From: Streptomyces formicae
Lineage (GTDB): Bacteria; Actinomycetota; Actinomycetes; Streptomycetales; Streptomycetaceae
Assembly: GCF_002556545.1 (NCBI RefSeq)
Contig: NZ_CP022685.1
Location: 9,216,001 to 9,280,000 of the forward strand
Direction: 5' to 3'
DNA: 64,000 nt
Within the stretch, counting starts at the first letter, position 1; each line of letters begins with the position of its first letter. A program made the translations under genes and the position numbers. The notes under the pieces were generated by a model that searched no databases, had not been told where the DNA came from, and saw only the letters and a list, made by a program, of their open reading frames with translations. Shown here piece after piece: positions 52,094 to 60,800 of this stretch.

Positions 52094-52645
52094 ATGTCAA
52101 GACCGTCACGTGCCGACGCGGAGCGCAACCGGCTCCGGGTGCTCGAGGTCGCCGAGGAGCTGTTCGCCGAGCGCGGTGACGCGGTGCAGATGGCGGAGGT
52201 GGCGCGCGCGGCCGGGGTCGGCGTGGGGACCGTCTACCGGCACTTCCCCAACCGGCAGGCGCTGGTCGAGGCCATCACCGAGCAGCGGTTCGTGAAGATC
52301 CTCGCCTTCGTCGAGCAGCACTGCCTGCCCGATCCCGACATCCACCAGGCGCTGGTCCGCTTCCTGACGCACGTGGGGGAGGTGCACGAACAGGGGCGGG
52401 GCCTGTCCGGAGTGATCGAGGCGACCTTCGGCTCCACCGCTCCCCGGGGCGAGGTCGGCGGCGCGCTGCTGGCCGTCGGTGAGACGCTGGTGCGCCGAGG
52501 CCGGGCGGACGGCGCGCTGCGCGACGACGTGACCGTCGCCGATCTCTACATGACCGTCGGCGCGGTGGCGATCCTCAGCCGCGATGCCATCGGTGACTGG
52601 CGCCGGTTCGTCGACATCACCCTGGACGGCCTGCGGCCCCGGTAG
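52094..52645 (+). CDS. TetR-family regulator
   Basis: A 183-aa repressor. The HTH lies near 10-55 (FAERGDAVQMAEVARAAGVG then VYRHFPNRQALVE). The C-terminal ligand domain is all-helical. It is divergent from the cupin gene, with a perfect palindrome between the two starts, so it should repress both itself and the cupin. The ligand is unknown. Confidence 0.95.
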   Translation: MSRPSRADAERNRLRVLEVAEELFAERGDAVQMAEVARAAGVGVGTVYRHFPNRQALVEAITEQRFVKILAFVEQHCLPDPDIHQALVRFLTHVGEVHEQGRGLSGVIEATFGSTAPRGEVGGALLAVGETLVRRGRADGALRDDVTVADLYMTVGAVAILSRDAIGDWRRFVDITLDGLRPR

Positions 52646-52671
52646 CCCCGGTCATTCATGATCAAGTCACC

Positions 52672-52703
52672 GTGAGGTAACTGGTCTCGCCTCGCTACCT
52701 CAC
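52672..52703. promoter_or_regulatory. GTGAGGTA...TACCTCAC inverted repeat
   Basis: Perfect 8-bp arms with a 16-bp spacer, downstream of the TetR gene and about 80 bp before the metallophosphoesterase. There is no T run, so it is more likely an operator than a terminator. Confidence 0.45.
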
Positions 52704-52780
52704 CAACGCGCCCTAGCGTCACGCGGGTTCACGCCGGACCGCATGCTCCGAAGGCCCGGCCAGAGGCAAGGAACTCCCCC

Positions 52781-54439
52781 GTGCGACCTGCCCCGTTCGC
52801 CCTCGGCGCCGCATCCCTGGCGCTGCTCCTCCCGATCTCCGCCCACGCGGTGACCGTCCCCGCGGTCGCGCCCACCGCGTCGGCCGCCGCTTCGGATGCG
52901 GCCCACGCCACCCCCGCCGCCCCGACCTTCGCCAGACCCGGCGGCCGTTACGAGCGGCCCGTCTCGCTGGCGCTGCGTGCCGAGCGCGGCGCCACGGTCC
53001 GCTACACGCTGGACGGCACGACGCCCACCCGCGCGAGCCGCGCCTATGTGACCGGGCGGCCGCTGCGCATCACCGAGGACACCAACGTCACCGCGGTCGC
53101 CTTCCGCGGCCGCCGCGCGAGCCTGCCGGTGTCGGCCGGGTACCTGGTCAAGACGGCGGAGAAGCCGCTCGCGCGCCTGGTCGTCATGTCCGACGTGCAC
53201 ATCGGCGACCACAAGAACAACGACAAGAAGTACGAGAGCTTCTTCGACACCATCGGCTCGGTCTTCCCCGAGCCCGACGCGATCCTGTCGAACGGCGACA
53301 TGATCAATGACAACGGCGACGGCCGTGGCGCGGACCACCGGATCGTCTCCGAGATCTTCCGCGCCAACCTGAAGCGCAAGGGCATGGACGACACCCAGGT
53401 CCTGCTCTCCAACGGCAACCACGACGCGAGCCTCGCCGACATCCGCGCGAACTACCCGCGCGACTGGTTCCCCGACGCGGGCGGCGGCTACTACGAGTCG
53501 AAGGTGAAGGGCCTGCACCTGTTCACCGTGAACACCGAGACGTACAACTCCGACGCCGCGCAGCGCGCGTGGCTCAAGAAGCGGCTCGCCGAGCTCACCG
53601 CGGACCCGGCCGCCGCGCGCACCCCCGTCCTCGTCCAGGGCCACCGCCCCGCGCCCCGCACGACGATGGACGGTCAGCAGGCGGCCAACCCCCTGCTGAC
53701 CGAGGACCTGAGCGCGTTCCCCCAGGTCATGTACTTCTCCGGACACTCGCACCTGAACATCAACGACGAACGCTCCGTCCACCAGCGCGACTTCACCGCC
53801 GTCAACGACGGTTCGATGTCGTACGTCGAGATGGACCACGGCTACCAGGCGGTCACGGAGACGGGCCTCGCCGACCGCTTCGAGGCGCCGACGGCACAGG
53901 CGCTCTTCGTCGAGGTGTACCGCGACCGCACGGAGATCGCGCGGGTCAACATGGCCGCGGACAAGCACGACATCTACACCGACGGCAAGTGGTCGGCCAA
54001 CTGGCAGCCCCCGTACGCCAGCGCGGGCACCCTCAGCGGGCCGACGTGGACCGTCCGGCTGAAGGGGCGGACCCCGCAGGAGATCAAGAAGGGCTTCACG
54101 TACACCGACGCCCGGCGCAACACCACGGCGCCGAGGTTCACCTCGGCCCGCCCGCTGTCCGTGGTGGGCAGGAGCAAGGGGGAGAAGGCCCTGCGCGTCG
54201 CGCAGGCCAAGGACGACCAGATGGTCCATCACTACCGCGTCGACATCCGGGACAAGGCCACCGGTGCCGAGCTCCTGAACTCGAAGGCCCTCGCCGAGTA
54301 CTACTTCATGCCCCGGCCCCGCTCCCTGGACATCCCGGTGCCCGCCACGAAGCGCGGCGCGCGCTACGTCGCCCGGGTGAGCGCGGTCGACGCGTACGGG
54401 AACGCGTCGCGCACGGCGTCGGTGGTGTTCACCGGATAA
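52781..54439 (+). CDS. Secreted metallophosphoesterase with N-terminal beta-sandwich
   Basis: A 552-aa exported calcineurin-like phosphoesterase. A signal peptide (about 1-25) is followed by a chitobiase-C-type beta-sandwich (about 48-120; VRYTLDGTTPTRASRAY). The catalytic fold follows, with metal motifs DVHIGDH, NGDMIND, GNHD and GHSHLN. A C-terminal fibronectin-like domain (about 430-552) ends the protein. GTG 52781 starts a good signal sequence. It probably hydrolyses extracellular phosphodiesters or monoesters. Confidence 0.9.
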   Translation: MRPAPFALGAASLALLLPISAHAVTVPAVAPTASAAASDAAHATPAAPTFARPGGRYERPVSLALRAERGATVRYTLDGTTPTRASRAYVTGRPLRITEDTNVTAVAFRGRRASLPVSAGYLVKTAEKPLARLVVMSDVHIGDHKNNDKKYESFFDTIGSVFPEPDAILSNGDMINDNGDGRGADHRIVSEIFRANLKRKGMDDTQVLLSNGNHDASLADIRANYPRDWFPDAGGGYYESKVKGLHLFTVNTETYNSDAAQRAWLKKRLAELTADPAAARTPVLVQGHRPAPRTTMDGQQAANPLLTEDLSAFPQVMYFSGHSHLNINDERSVHQRDFTAVNDGSMSYVEMDHGYQAVTETGLADRFEAPTAQALFVEVYRDRTEIARVNMAADKHDIYTDGKWSANWQPPYASAGTLSGPTWTVRLKGRTPQEIKKGFTYTDARRNTTAPRFTSARPLSVVGRSKGEKALRVAQAKDDQMVHHYRVDIRDKATGAELLNSKALAEYYFMPRPRSLDIPVPATKRGARYVARVSAVDAYGNASRTASVVFTG

Positions 54440-54450
54440 CCGGCGACCGG

Positions 54451-55041
54451 TCAGGCGGCCTGGCCCGCGAGCACCGCGCGGGCCAGCGCGGCCACCCCCT
54501 CGCGGATCCGCTCCGGTGATGTGCCGTTCGCGCTGAGGTGTTCGATGAGGTCGCTGCGCACGGCGGCCAGCAGGGCGTGGGCGAGGAACTCGGCGTCGCG
54601 CGCCCCGCGGGCCGCCGTGAGCAGGGCGGTCAGCTCGCCGTGCCACAGCGCGTAGGTGTCGTTCCGGTACGGGCTGCCGCTGCCCGCGCTCTCCAGGGCG
54701 AGCATGAGGGGGCGCGTGTCCAGCTTCAGCCGCAGCGTGGCGTCGAGCAGTGCGAGCACGCGTTCGTCGGCGGGGGCACCGGGGCCGAGCGGCGGCGGAC
54801 CGGAGACCACGTCGGCCCGCAGCTGCTCGGTGCGCCGCTCGACGAGCGCCTTCACCAGGCCGACGCGGTCGCCGAAGCGACGGAACAGCGTCCCCTTGCC
54901 GACCCCCGCGGCCGCCGCGATGTCGTCCATCGAGACGCGGTCGGGCTCGCCGCGCTCGCTGAACAGCCGCTCGGCGGCGGCCAGTACGGCCTCGCGATTG
55001 CGCTGGGCGTCGGCCCGCACCTTGCGCGGGGGTGGTGTCAC
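54451..55041 (-). CDS. TetR-family regulator
   Basis: A 196-aa repressor with HTH near 15-55 (FSERGEPDRVSMDDIAAAAG then LFRRFGDR). GTG 55041 was chosen because GGAGG lies 5 nt upstream; a longer frame would start inside its own operator. A CGGACC-GTT-GGTCCG palindrome lies 19 bp upstream. It is convergent with the phosphoesterase and divergent from the small kinase at 55191. Confidence 0.93.
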   Translation of the reverse strand: MTPPPRKVRADAQRNREAVLAAAERLFSERGEPDRVSMDDIAAAAGVGKGTLFRRFGDRVGLVKALVERRTEQLRADVVSGPPPLGPGAPADERVLALLDATLRLKLDTRPLMLALESAGSGSPYRNDTYALWHGELTALLTAARGARDAEFLAHALLAAVRSDLIEHLSANGTSPERIREGVAALARAVLAGQAA

Positions 55042-55059
55042 GATGCCTCCAGCGGAATA

Positions 55060-55074
55060 CGGACCGTTGGTCCG
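55060..55074. promoter_or_regulatory. CGGACC-GTT-GGTCCG TetR operator
   Basis: Perfect 6-bp arms with a 3-bp spacer, upstream of the TetR gene starting at 55041 and 117 bp before the kinase at 55191. It is typical of TetR self-repression. Confidence 0.65.
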
Positions 55075-55190
55075 CATTCTAGCGCGGGCAGCGGAAAGGG
55101 GCTGCGCGGCCGCGACCGCTCGCGCGACACTGCATGCCGTACGGGCGGCCGAAGGGATGCGGCGTGGGTGACACGAGGACCAGGAGCGAC

Positions 55191-55739
55191 ATGAGCGGGC
55201 GGGGACCCGGGTGTCTGATCATCACGGGCGTGCCCGCGGCGGGTAAGTCGACCGTCTCGCACCTCGTGTCGCTGAGCCATCCGCGCGCGGCCCGCATCGA
55301 CGGTGACGTGCTGTCCTACATGGTCACCAGCGGCAGGGCGGGACCGGTCAGCAGCCCGGGGCCCGAGGCCGACCGGCAGGCACGGCTCTGTGCCAGGAAC
55401 ATCTGCGCCCTCGCGGGCAACTTCGCCGATGAGGGCTTCGTGCCCGTCGTGGACACCGTCGTCCCCGACCGGGAGACGCTGGACTTCTTCGTCGCGGAGC
55501 TGCGGCCGAGGCCCGTCCTGCTCGTGGTCCTCGCCCCGCCGCTCGACGTCTGCCACCGCCGCGACGCGGCACGCGGCGAGCGGGCACGGGTCGGCATCGA
55601 CCTCGGCCCCCTGCGCCGCACGATGCTGGACGAACTGGGCGACTCCGGCTGGTGGCTGGACAACGCCGACCTCACTCCGCAGGAGACCGCCGCCGTCATC
55701 ACGTCGCACGCGTACGACAAGGCGGTCGTCGCGGGCTGA
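55191..55739 (+). CDS. Small P-loop kinase / AAA-type ATPase
   Basis: A 182-aa protein with Walker A GVPAAGKST near residues 13-21, IDGD as an acidic strand end near 36, and a DTVVPDRETLD region. It resembles chloramphenicol-phosphotransferase-like and zeta-toxin-like P-loop kinases. ATG 55191 follows AGGAG at a short spacing. The substrate is unknown. It is divergent from a TetR gene and may be controlled by it. Confidence 0.85.
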   Translation: MSGRGPGCLIITGVPAAGKSTVSHLVSLSHPRAARIDGDVLSYMVTSGRAGPVSSPGPEADRQARLCARNICALAGNFADEGFVPVVDTVVPDRETLDFFVAELRPRPVLLVVLAPPLDVCHRRDAARGERARVGIDLGPLRRTMLDELGDSGWWLDNADLTPQETAAVITSHAYDKAVVAG

Positions 55740-55795
55740 ACAGCGCTGTCGTACGGCGTGCGGGCCATGGCGAGGCGGCTGCGAGAATCGCGTGC

Positions 55796-56224
55796 ATGCA
55801 GCAAGAGAGCGTTCCGAGGTCCCCGCGTGAGCCCCTCGTCGTCGTGGCGGCCGCGATCGTCCAGGAGGGCCGCCTCCTCGTCGTCAGCAAGAAGGCGGCC
55901 CCCGAGGTCTTCTATCTGCCCGGCGGCAAGCCCGACGCGGGCGAGACCCCGATGGAGGCGCTCGTCCGGGAGCTGGACGAGGAGCTGGGGGTGGAGCCCG
56001 TGGAGCCGCGGTTCCTCGCCGAGGTCGAGGCGGTGGCGGCCCTGGAGGGCGTCCCCATGCGGATGACGGTCTTCGAGGCCGGGCTCGGCCGGACGCCCGT
56101 GCCCGCGGCCGAACTGGCGGCGCTGCGCTGGACGTCCGGGCGCGAGGACGCTCTCTCCCTCGCGCCCGCCGTGCGGGACCAGGTGCTGCCCCTGCTGCGC
56201 GAGCGCGGCGCACTCGCCTCCTAG
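55796..56224 (+). CDS. NUDIX hydrolase
   Basis: A 142-aa NUDIX protein. The box reads G-KPDAG-E-(7)-RELDEELG near residues 42-64, binding Mg and hydrolysing nucleoside-diphosphate-linked substrates. GAGAAT lies shortly before ATG, so it may be leaderless. The stop codon TAG lies in the first four bases of the MITE at 56221, so insertion may have replaced the original end of the protein. Confidence 0.93.
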   Translation: MQQESVPRSPREPLVVVAAAIVQEGRLLVVSKKAAPEVFYLPGGKPDAGETPMEALVRELDEELGVEPVEPRFLAEVEAVAALEGVPMRMTVFEAGLGRTPVPAAELAALRWTSGREDALSLAPAVRDQVLPLLRERGALAS

Positions 56225-56398
56225 GCCCTGTCGTCACACTCCCGTCGTCGCCCGAAGGGCGGCCCCGCGGCGTCTGGTGCGTGCGATCGCAAGGCGCCGG
56301 GATGTCCTCGTAGTGGGCCTACTCGGGCATTCCGGCAACGCCGCGAGCGTGCGTGCCAGGCGTCGCGGGGCAGACGGGAGTGTGACGACAGGGCCTAG
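56221..56398. mobile_element. 178-bp MITE with 26-bp perfect terminal inverted repeats
   Basis: The left end begins CTAGGCCCTGTCGTCACA and the right end is its exact reverse complement over 26 bases (56221-56246 and 56373-56398). The outermost CTAG may be target duplication or part of the repeat. The interior has no coding frame of note. It lies exactly at the stop codon of the NUDIX gene and 10 bp from the end of the minus-strand gene at 56409. A transposase encoded elsewhere would be needed to move it. Confidence 0.88.
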
Positions 56399-56408
56399 CC
56401 CCCGTTTC

Positions 56409-56762
56409 CTAGCGGCCCGCGAGGCCGAGCACCAGGACCACCGCCAGCAGACAGCCGAGAGCGACCTGGCACCGGACGAGGAGACGCCGTCGCAGCAGCT
56501 GGAACGTCTCCTCGTACTCGGCGCCCAGCTGCCGGGTCCGCCGGGCGATGTGCTGCCAGCCGCGCCGGGTGAGCTCCAAATGCTCCTCGGTGTAGCACCG
56601 CTCCACCTCCGCGCGCTGAGCGTCCGTCAGCCAGGGGAGCCGTCCGGTGAACCGCTCGGCCGCCGTCCGCCCGTCGGCGCGGGCCGCCTCGACGAGCAGA
56701 TGGCCCTCGACCTCGTTGACCAGGACGCGCGCGTCCACCACGTGGTCGTCCATCGCCGTCAT
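56409..56762 (-). CDS. Small tail-anchored protein co-translated with ctaD
   Basis: A 117-aa protein: a charged helical part (about 1-92; [19 protein letters not shown]) followed by a C-terminal hydrophobic helix (about 95-115; [15 protein letters not shown]). ATG overlaps the ctaD TGA by 4 nt. No family was recognised. Its link to the oxidase gene suggests an assembly or accessory role. Confidence 0.75.
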   Translation of the reverse strand: MTAMDDHVVDARVLVNEVEGHLLVEAARADGRTAAERFTGRLPWLTDAQRAEVERCYTEEHLELTRRGWQHIARRTRQLGAEYEETFQLLRRRLLVRCQVALGCLLAVVLVLGLAGR

Positions 56763-58474
56763 CGCAGGGCCTCGCGCTCGGCCGCCGCGATCTCGGGGTG
56801 GTGCAGGTCGAACGCCGGGGATTCGCTGCGAATGCGGGGCAGGGCGAGGTAGTTGTGCCGAGGCGGCGGGCAGGAGGTCGTCCACTCCAGCGAACGGCCC
56901 CATCCCCAGGGGTCGTCGACCTCGATCTTCCTGCCGTACTTGGCGGTCTTCCAGACGTTGTAGAGGAACGGCAGGAAAGAGAGGCCGAGCACGAAGGAGA
57001 AGATGGTCGAAACCGTGTTGAGGGTCGTCAGTCCTTCCGCGGCCAGATAGTCGGGGACCCGGCGCAGCATTCCGTTGGTGCCGAGCCAGTGCTGTACGAG
57101 GAACGTGCCGTGGAAGCCGATGAACAGCGTCCAGAACGTGATCTTTCCCAGCCGTTCGTCCAGCATTTTTCCGGTGAACTTCGGCCACCAGAAGTGGAAT
57201 CCGGCGAACATCGCGAACACCACGGTCCCGAAGATGACGTAGTGGAAGTGCGCGACCACGAAGTACGACTCGGAGACGTGGAAGTCCATCGGCGGCGCGG
57301 CCAGGATGACGCCCGTCAGACCGCCGAAGAGGAAGGTGATGAGAAAGCCGACGGACCACAGCATGGGGGTCTCGAAGCTGAGCGATCCCTGCCACATCGT
57401 GCCGACCCAGTTGAAGAACTTCACGCCCGTCGGCACGGCGATCAGGAACGTCATGAAGGAGAAGAACGGCAGGAGCACGCCGCCCGTGACGTACATGTGG
57501 TGCGCCCACACCGTCACCGAGAGACCGGCGATCGCGATGGTCGCGCCCACCAGGCCCATGTAGCCGAACATCGGCTTGCGGGAGAAGACCGGAATGATCT
57601 CGGAGATGATGCCGAAGAACGGCAACGCGATGATGTACACCTCGGGATGGCCGAAGAACCAGAAGAGGTGCTGCCACAGCAAGGCGCCGCCGTTGGCCGC
57701 GTCGAAGATCTGCGCACCGAACTTGCGGTCCGCCTCCAGGGCGAACAGCGCGGCGGCGAGCACGGGAAAGGCCAGCAGGACCAGGACACCGGTGAGCAGG
57801 ACGTTCCACACGAAGATGGGCATCCGGAACATCGTCATGCCGGGTGCGCGCATGCAGATGATCGTGGTGATGAAGTTGACCGAGCCGAGGATCGTGCCGA
57901 AGCCGGAGAGCGCGAGCCCCATGATCCACATGTCGGCGCCGGCGCCCGGCGAACGCACCGCGTCCGTCAGCGGGCTGTTGGCGAACCAGCCGAAGTCGGC
58001 GGCGCCCTGCGGGGTGAGGAAACCGCCGACGGCGATCAGCGAGCCGAACAGGTACAGCCAGTAGGCGAACATGTTCAGTCGCGGGAAGGCGACGTCGGGG
58101 GCGCCGATCTGGAGCGGCATGATCCAGTTCGCGAAGCCCGCGAACAGCGGCGTCGCGAACATCAGCAGCATGATCGTGCCGTGCATCGTGAACGCCTGGT
58201 TGAACTGCTCGTTCGACATGATCTGCGTGCCGGGACGGGCCAGTTCGGCGCGCATGAGGAGCGCCATCAGACCGCCGACGCAGAAGAACGCGAACGACGT
58301 GACCAGATAGAGCGTGCCGATCGTCTTGTGGTCGGTGGTGGTCAACCACTTGATCACGGCCCGTCCGGGCTTGCGGGGCTGCCCTTCCGTACGCATGGAT
58401 ACGGACGCGGATACGGATCCGGAAAGGTCATCTGCGGCGCGCACGGGTGGCGGCTCGACGGTGTTGCTGTCCAT
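56759..58474 (-). CDS. ctaD: Cytochrome c oxidase subunit I
   Basis: A 571-aa, 12-helix heme-copper oxidase subunit that reduces O2 and pumps protons. Ligands are in [10 protein letters not shown] (heme a), GHPEVY (CuB His with cross-linked Tyr), WAHHMYVTG (CuB) and [12 protein letters not shown] (hemes a3 and a). The N-terminus is a 40-residue polar extension. No other cta genes flank it, so it is probably a second, stand-alone ctaD copy, as is common in Streptomyces. Confidence 0.96.
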   Translation of the reverse strand: MDSNTVEPPPVRAADDLSGSVSASVSMRTEGQPRKPGRAVIKWLTTTDHKTIGTLYLVTSFAFFCVGGLMALLMRAELARPGTQIMSNEQFNQAFTMHGTIMLLMFATPLFAGFANWIMPLQIGAPDVAFPRLNMFAYWLYLFGSLIAVGGFLTPQGAADFGWFANSPLTDAVRSPGAGADMWIMGLALSGFGTILGSVNFITTIICMRAPGMTMFRMPIFVWNVLLTGVLVLLAFPVLAAALFALEADRKFGAQIFDAANGGALLWQHLFWFFGHPEVYIIALPFFGIISEIIPVFSRKPMFGYMGLVGATIAIAGLSVTVWAHHMYVTGGVLLPFFSFMTFLIAVPTGVKFFNWVGTMWQGSLSFETPMLWSVGFLITFLFGGLTGVILAAPPMDFHVSESYFVVAHFHYVIFGTVVFAMFAGFHFWWPKFTGKMLDERLGKITFWTLFIGFHGTFLVQHWLGTNGMLRRVPDYLAAEGLTTLNTVSTIFSFVLGLSFLPFLYNVWKTAKYGRKIEVDDPWGWGRSLEWTTSCPPPRHNYLALPRIRSESPAFDLHHPEIAAAEREALR

Positions 58475-58528
58475 GTCCCGCCTGTGTCCGGCAGTCCCGC
58501 TCCTGTGACAGCGGGCGAGAGCGACATG

Positions 58529-58550
58529 GATCACACCCGGGAGTGTGATC
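58529..58550. promoter_or_regulatory. GATCACAC-N6-GTGTGATC palindrome
   Basis: Perfect 8-bp arms around CCGGGA, between the divergent ctaD (58474) and sigma gene (58574). It may be an operator for one or both. Confidence 0.55.
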
Positions 58551-58573
58551 GAAGGGGCTGTGCCGGACACTTC

Positions 58574-59188
58574 ATGACTGTGAGCGACGACGAAGATTTC
58601 GCCGCTGCCTATCGCGAGCACTACTGGGCGGTCAGCCGCTACGTGGCACGACGGCACGGCGGACCGACAAGTGACACCGAGGAGGTGGTGGCCGACGTGT
58701 TCGCCGTGGCCTGGCGCCGCCGCGCCGACCTGCCGCCGTTCGCCCTGCCCTGGCTGTACGGGGTGGCGCGGCACTGCCTGGCCAACGCCGTGCGCGGCTA
58801 CGGCCGCCGCAGGCGCCTGGTCGAGCGGCTCGGGAACGACGAGGCCAGGCACCGCAGGGACGTCGTGGCGGGCCCGGAGGCCGACCGTCCCGGCGACTGG
58901 GTGCACGAGGCCCTGAACCTCCTCTCCGCCTCCGACCAGGAAGTACTGCGCCTGACCGCCTGGGAGGAACTCGGCACGGAGGAACTCGCGGTCGCGCTCG
59001 GCTGCGGCACCAGGGCCGCCGCGATGCGCCTGCACCGGGCCCGTCGCCGACTGAGAGCCGAGATAGACCGCATGCGACCCGCCCCCACCCAAGGGGTCGC
59101 CCCCGCCCAACGGACCGCCCCTGCCCAACGGCCCGCCCCCGAAGAGACCCGCGCCACTGTCCCGGAGGACCACGGCCATGGCACCTGA
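58574..59188 (+). CDS. ECF-type RNA polymerase sigma factor
   Basis: A 204-aa sigma-70 family protein. Region 2 (about 10-75; [15 protein letters not shown] then [11 protein letters not shown]) and region 4 (about 120-170; [20 protein letters not shown]). The C-terminal 30 residues are a Pro/Ala-rich tail with repeated PAQR units. The last 11 nt overlap the next gene, its probable regulator. A GTG (58580) two codons after ATG 58574 is an alternative start. Confidence 0.9.
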   Translation: MTVSDDEDFAAAYREHYWAVSRYVARRHGGPTSDTEEVVADVFAVAWRRRADLPPFALPWLYGVARHCLANAVRGYGRRRRLVERLGNDEARHRRDVVAGPEADRPGDWVHEALNLLSASDQEVLRLTAWEELGTEELAVALGCGTRAAAMRLHRARRRLRAEIDRMRPAPTQGVAPAQRTAPAQRPAPEETRATVPEDHGHGT

Positions 59189-60212
59189 CGACGAACTCGC
59201 CCTGCTGCGCGGCGCCAACCCGGTGCCCCGCGACGACTCCCGCTTCCACGACAGGCCGGACGGAGCCCTGCCCGGGCACGCCGAACGGCAGTTGAACCAG
59301 CTCCTGCACAGCGCCCGCACACCCCACGGGCGCACGGCACGCCCGCGTCCGGTGCGCCAAGTGCGCCGCCTGGTCTGGGGGATCGAGATGGCCGGAGCCG
59401 CCGCCGCGGTCGCCCTCGCACTCGTCCTCGCCGGGCCCACCAGCACGCCCGCCGTCGCGGCGCCCCACCCCCTGAGCCTCCGCGAGGGCTCCACGCCGAT
59501 GCCGCTGGAGCGCCTCGCCGACCGGGCGGCCGATGCCGCGGCGGCGAAGGACGCGCCACGGCTGCGGCGCGGCACCCACGTCCAGACGTGGAACCTGGCC
59601 CTGGAGTCGCGGCCCGGCGCCGCCCGGCCGATCACCCTCCCCGAAGAGCGCGTCACCCGCTGGAAGGCGGACGGCAGCCACACGGAACTGGTCGTCGCCT
59701 CCGACCCCCGCCACCCCGGCGAGTCCGTGATCGCCGACGGTGACGGCGGTCTGCGGAGCGTCTCGGACGGCAAGGTGCTCACCGACCGCACCTACCCGCC
59801 GAGTCGGGGGAGCGCCCCACCGCAGTCCCGCCCGCCGCACACCCCCGGCGCTCTGCGCGCCTACCTCGCGGAACTCGGCCACCCCGGCGGCACCCCGCTC
59901 ACCGGCACCGGCGAACTCCTGGACGCGGTGACCGCGTTCCTCGGCCACTGGACACCGGGCGCGCGCGAGTCCGCCGCCCTCACCCGGATCCTCGCCGACG
60001 CCGAAGGACTCCGCCCGGCCGGTGCGATCACCGACCGGCTCGGTCGCTCGGGCCAGGTGTACGTGCACGAGGCCAACGGCCTGCGCAGGATGCTGATCCT
60101 GGACCCGGCCACGGGCGCGGTGCTCGGCCTTGAGGACACCTACACCAAGGACGACCCCACGTACGGGGTGCGGGCCGGGGACGTCATGTCGTACAGCGCG
60201 TGGAGGAGATGA
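59178..60212 (+). CDS. CU044_5270-family membrane protein, probable sigma partner
   Basis: A 344-aa protein with a cytosolic N-terminal part (about 1-70), one transmembrane helix (about 72-92, [15 protein letters not shown]) and a large external domain. It belongs to the CU044_5270 group, regularly encoded behind ECF sigma factors and thought to act as anti-sigma. It overlaps the sigma gene by 11 nt, supporting a functional pair. Confidence 0.85.
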   Translation: MAPDDELALLRGANPVPRDDSRFHDRPDGALPGHAERQLNQLLHSARTPHGRTARPRPVRQVRRLVWGIEMAGAAAAVALALVLAGPTSTPAVAAPHPLSLREGSTPMPLERLADRAADAAAAKDAPRLRRGTHVQTWNLALESRPGAARPITLPEERVTRWKADGSHTELVVASDPRHPGESVIADGDGGLRSVSDGKVLTDRTYPPSRGSAPPQSRPPHTPGALRAYLAELGHPGGTPLTGTGELLDAVTAFLGHWTPGARESAALTRILADAEGLRPAGAITDRLGRSGQVYVHEANGLRRMLILDPATGAVLGLEDTYTKDDPTYGVRAGDVMSYSAWRR

Positions 60213-60277
60213 CGCGAGCGGCGCGTTGAACGTGGGTGCCCGGCAGCTGCCGACCAGTGATCGTTAACATATGCCAG

Positions 60278-60772
60278 ATGGGTGTAAACAATCGGGAATC
60301 GGGCGAACGGGCCGAAGTGTCCGAGGAACAGGTCACCGAGGCCAAGGCGCGTGCGGCACGGCTGTTGCTCGCGTTCCGGCACGGCAACCAACTCGCGTAC
60401 GACGCCCTGGTCGAGGAGTTCGGCACCGACGAGCGGACCATCGACCTGGTGTCCATGCTCTGCTGGATCGCCAACGAAGGCGTGCGCAAGGCGTATCTGC
60501 CCGAGGCGGGGGACCGGGTGCTGCGGCACATGGTGCGCAGGGCGGACGTCGGCGACCGCGACGTGCTCACCGAGGACGGCGCGGGTCCTGACGTGGCGGA
60601 GCTGATCGAGGCCGTCGCCGCCGAGGACGTGAAGGCCGTTCAGGAGATCGTCCGAGGGACGCCGGACACCACGTTCCTGCTCGGCCGCTTCGTGCTGGCC
60701 TTCGCGATGCTGCTGCCGGACATTCCCCGGCCGGTGCTGCGCGAGGTCGTGCGGGAGCTGCGCGAGCAGTGA
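60278..60772 (+). CDS. Hypothetical protein
   Basis: A 164-aa mostly helical acidic protein, no signal peptide or membrane helix. ATG 60278 was chosen over in-frame starts from 60236 because the longer form has no ribosome site and a TAACAT hexamer lies at 60264-60269. No family was recognised. It is convergent with the FUSC gene at 60801. Confidence 0.6.
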   Translation: MGVNNRESGERAEVSEEQVTEAKARAARLLLAFRHGNQLAYDALVEEFGTDERTIDLVSMLCWIANEGVRKAYLPEAGDRVLRHMVRRADVGDRDVLTEDGAGPDVAELIEAVAAEDVKAVQEIVRGTPDTTFLLGRFVLAFAMLLPDIPRPVLREVVRELREQ

Positions 60773-60800
60773 CGCCGGACGTCCTGCCCTGGGTGCCCCC

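Noticed and set aside
52715..52735. A PHO-box-like pair of TCAC repeats before the metallophosphoesterase.
   Set aside because: The repeat spacing is 10 rather than 11 and the core differs from GTTCACC, so PhoP control is not supported.
56221..56398. Plain transcription terminator.
   Set aside because: The inverted arms are 126 bp apart with perfect 26-bp identity, which fits a transposon-derived element better than a hairpin, although it may also act as one.
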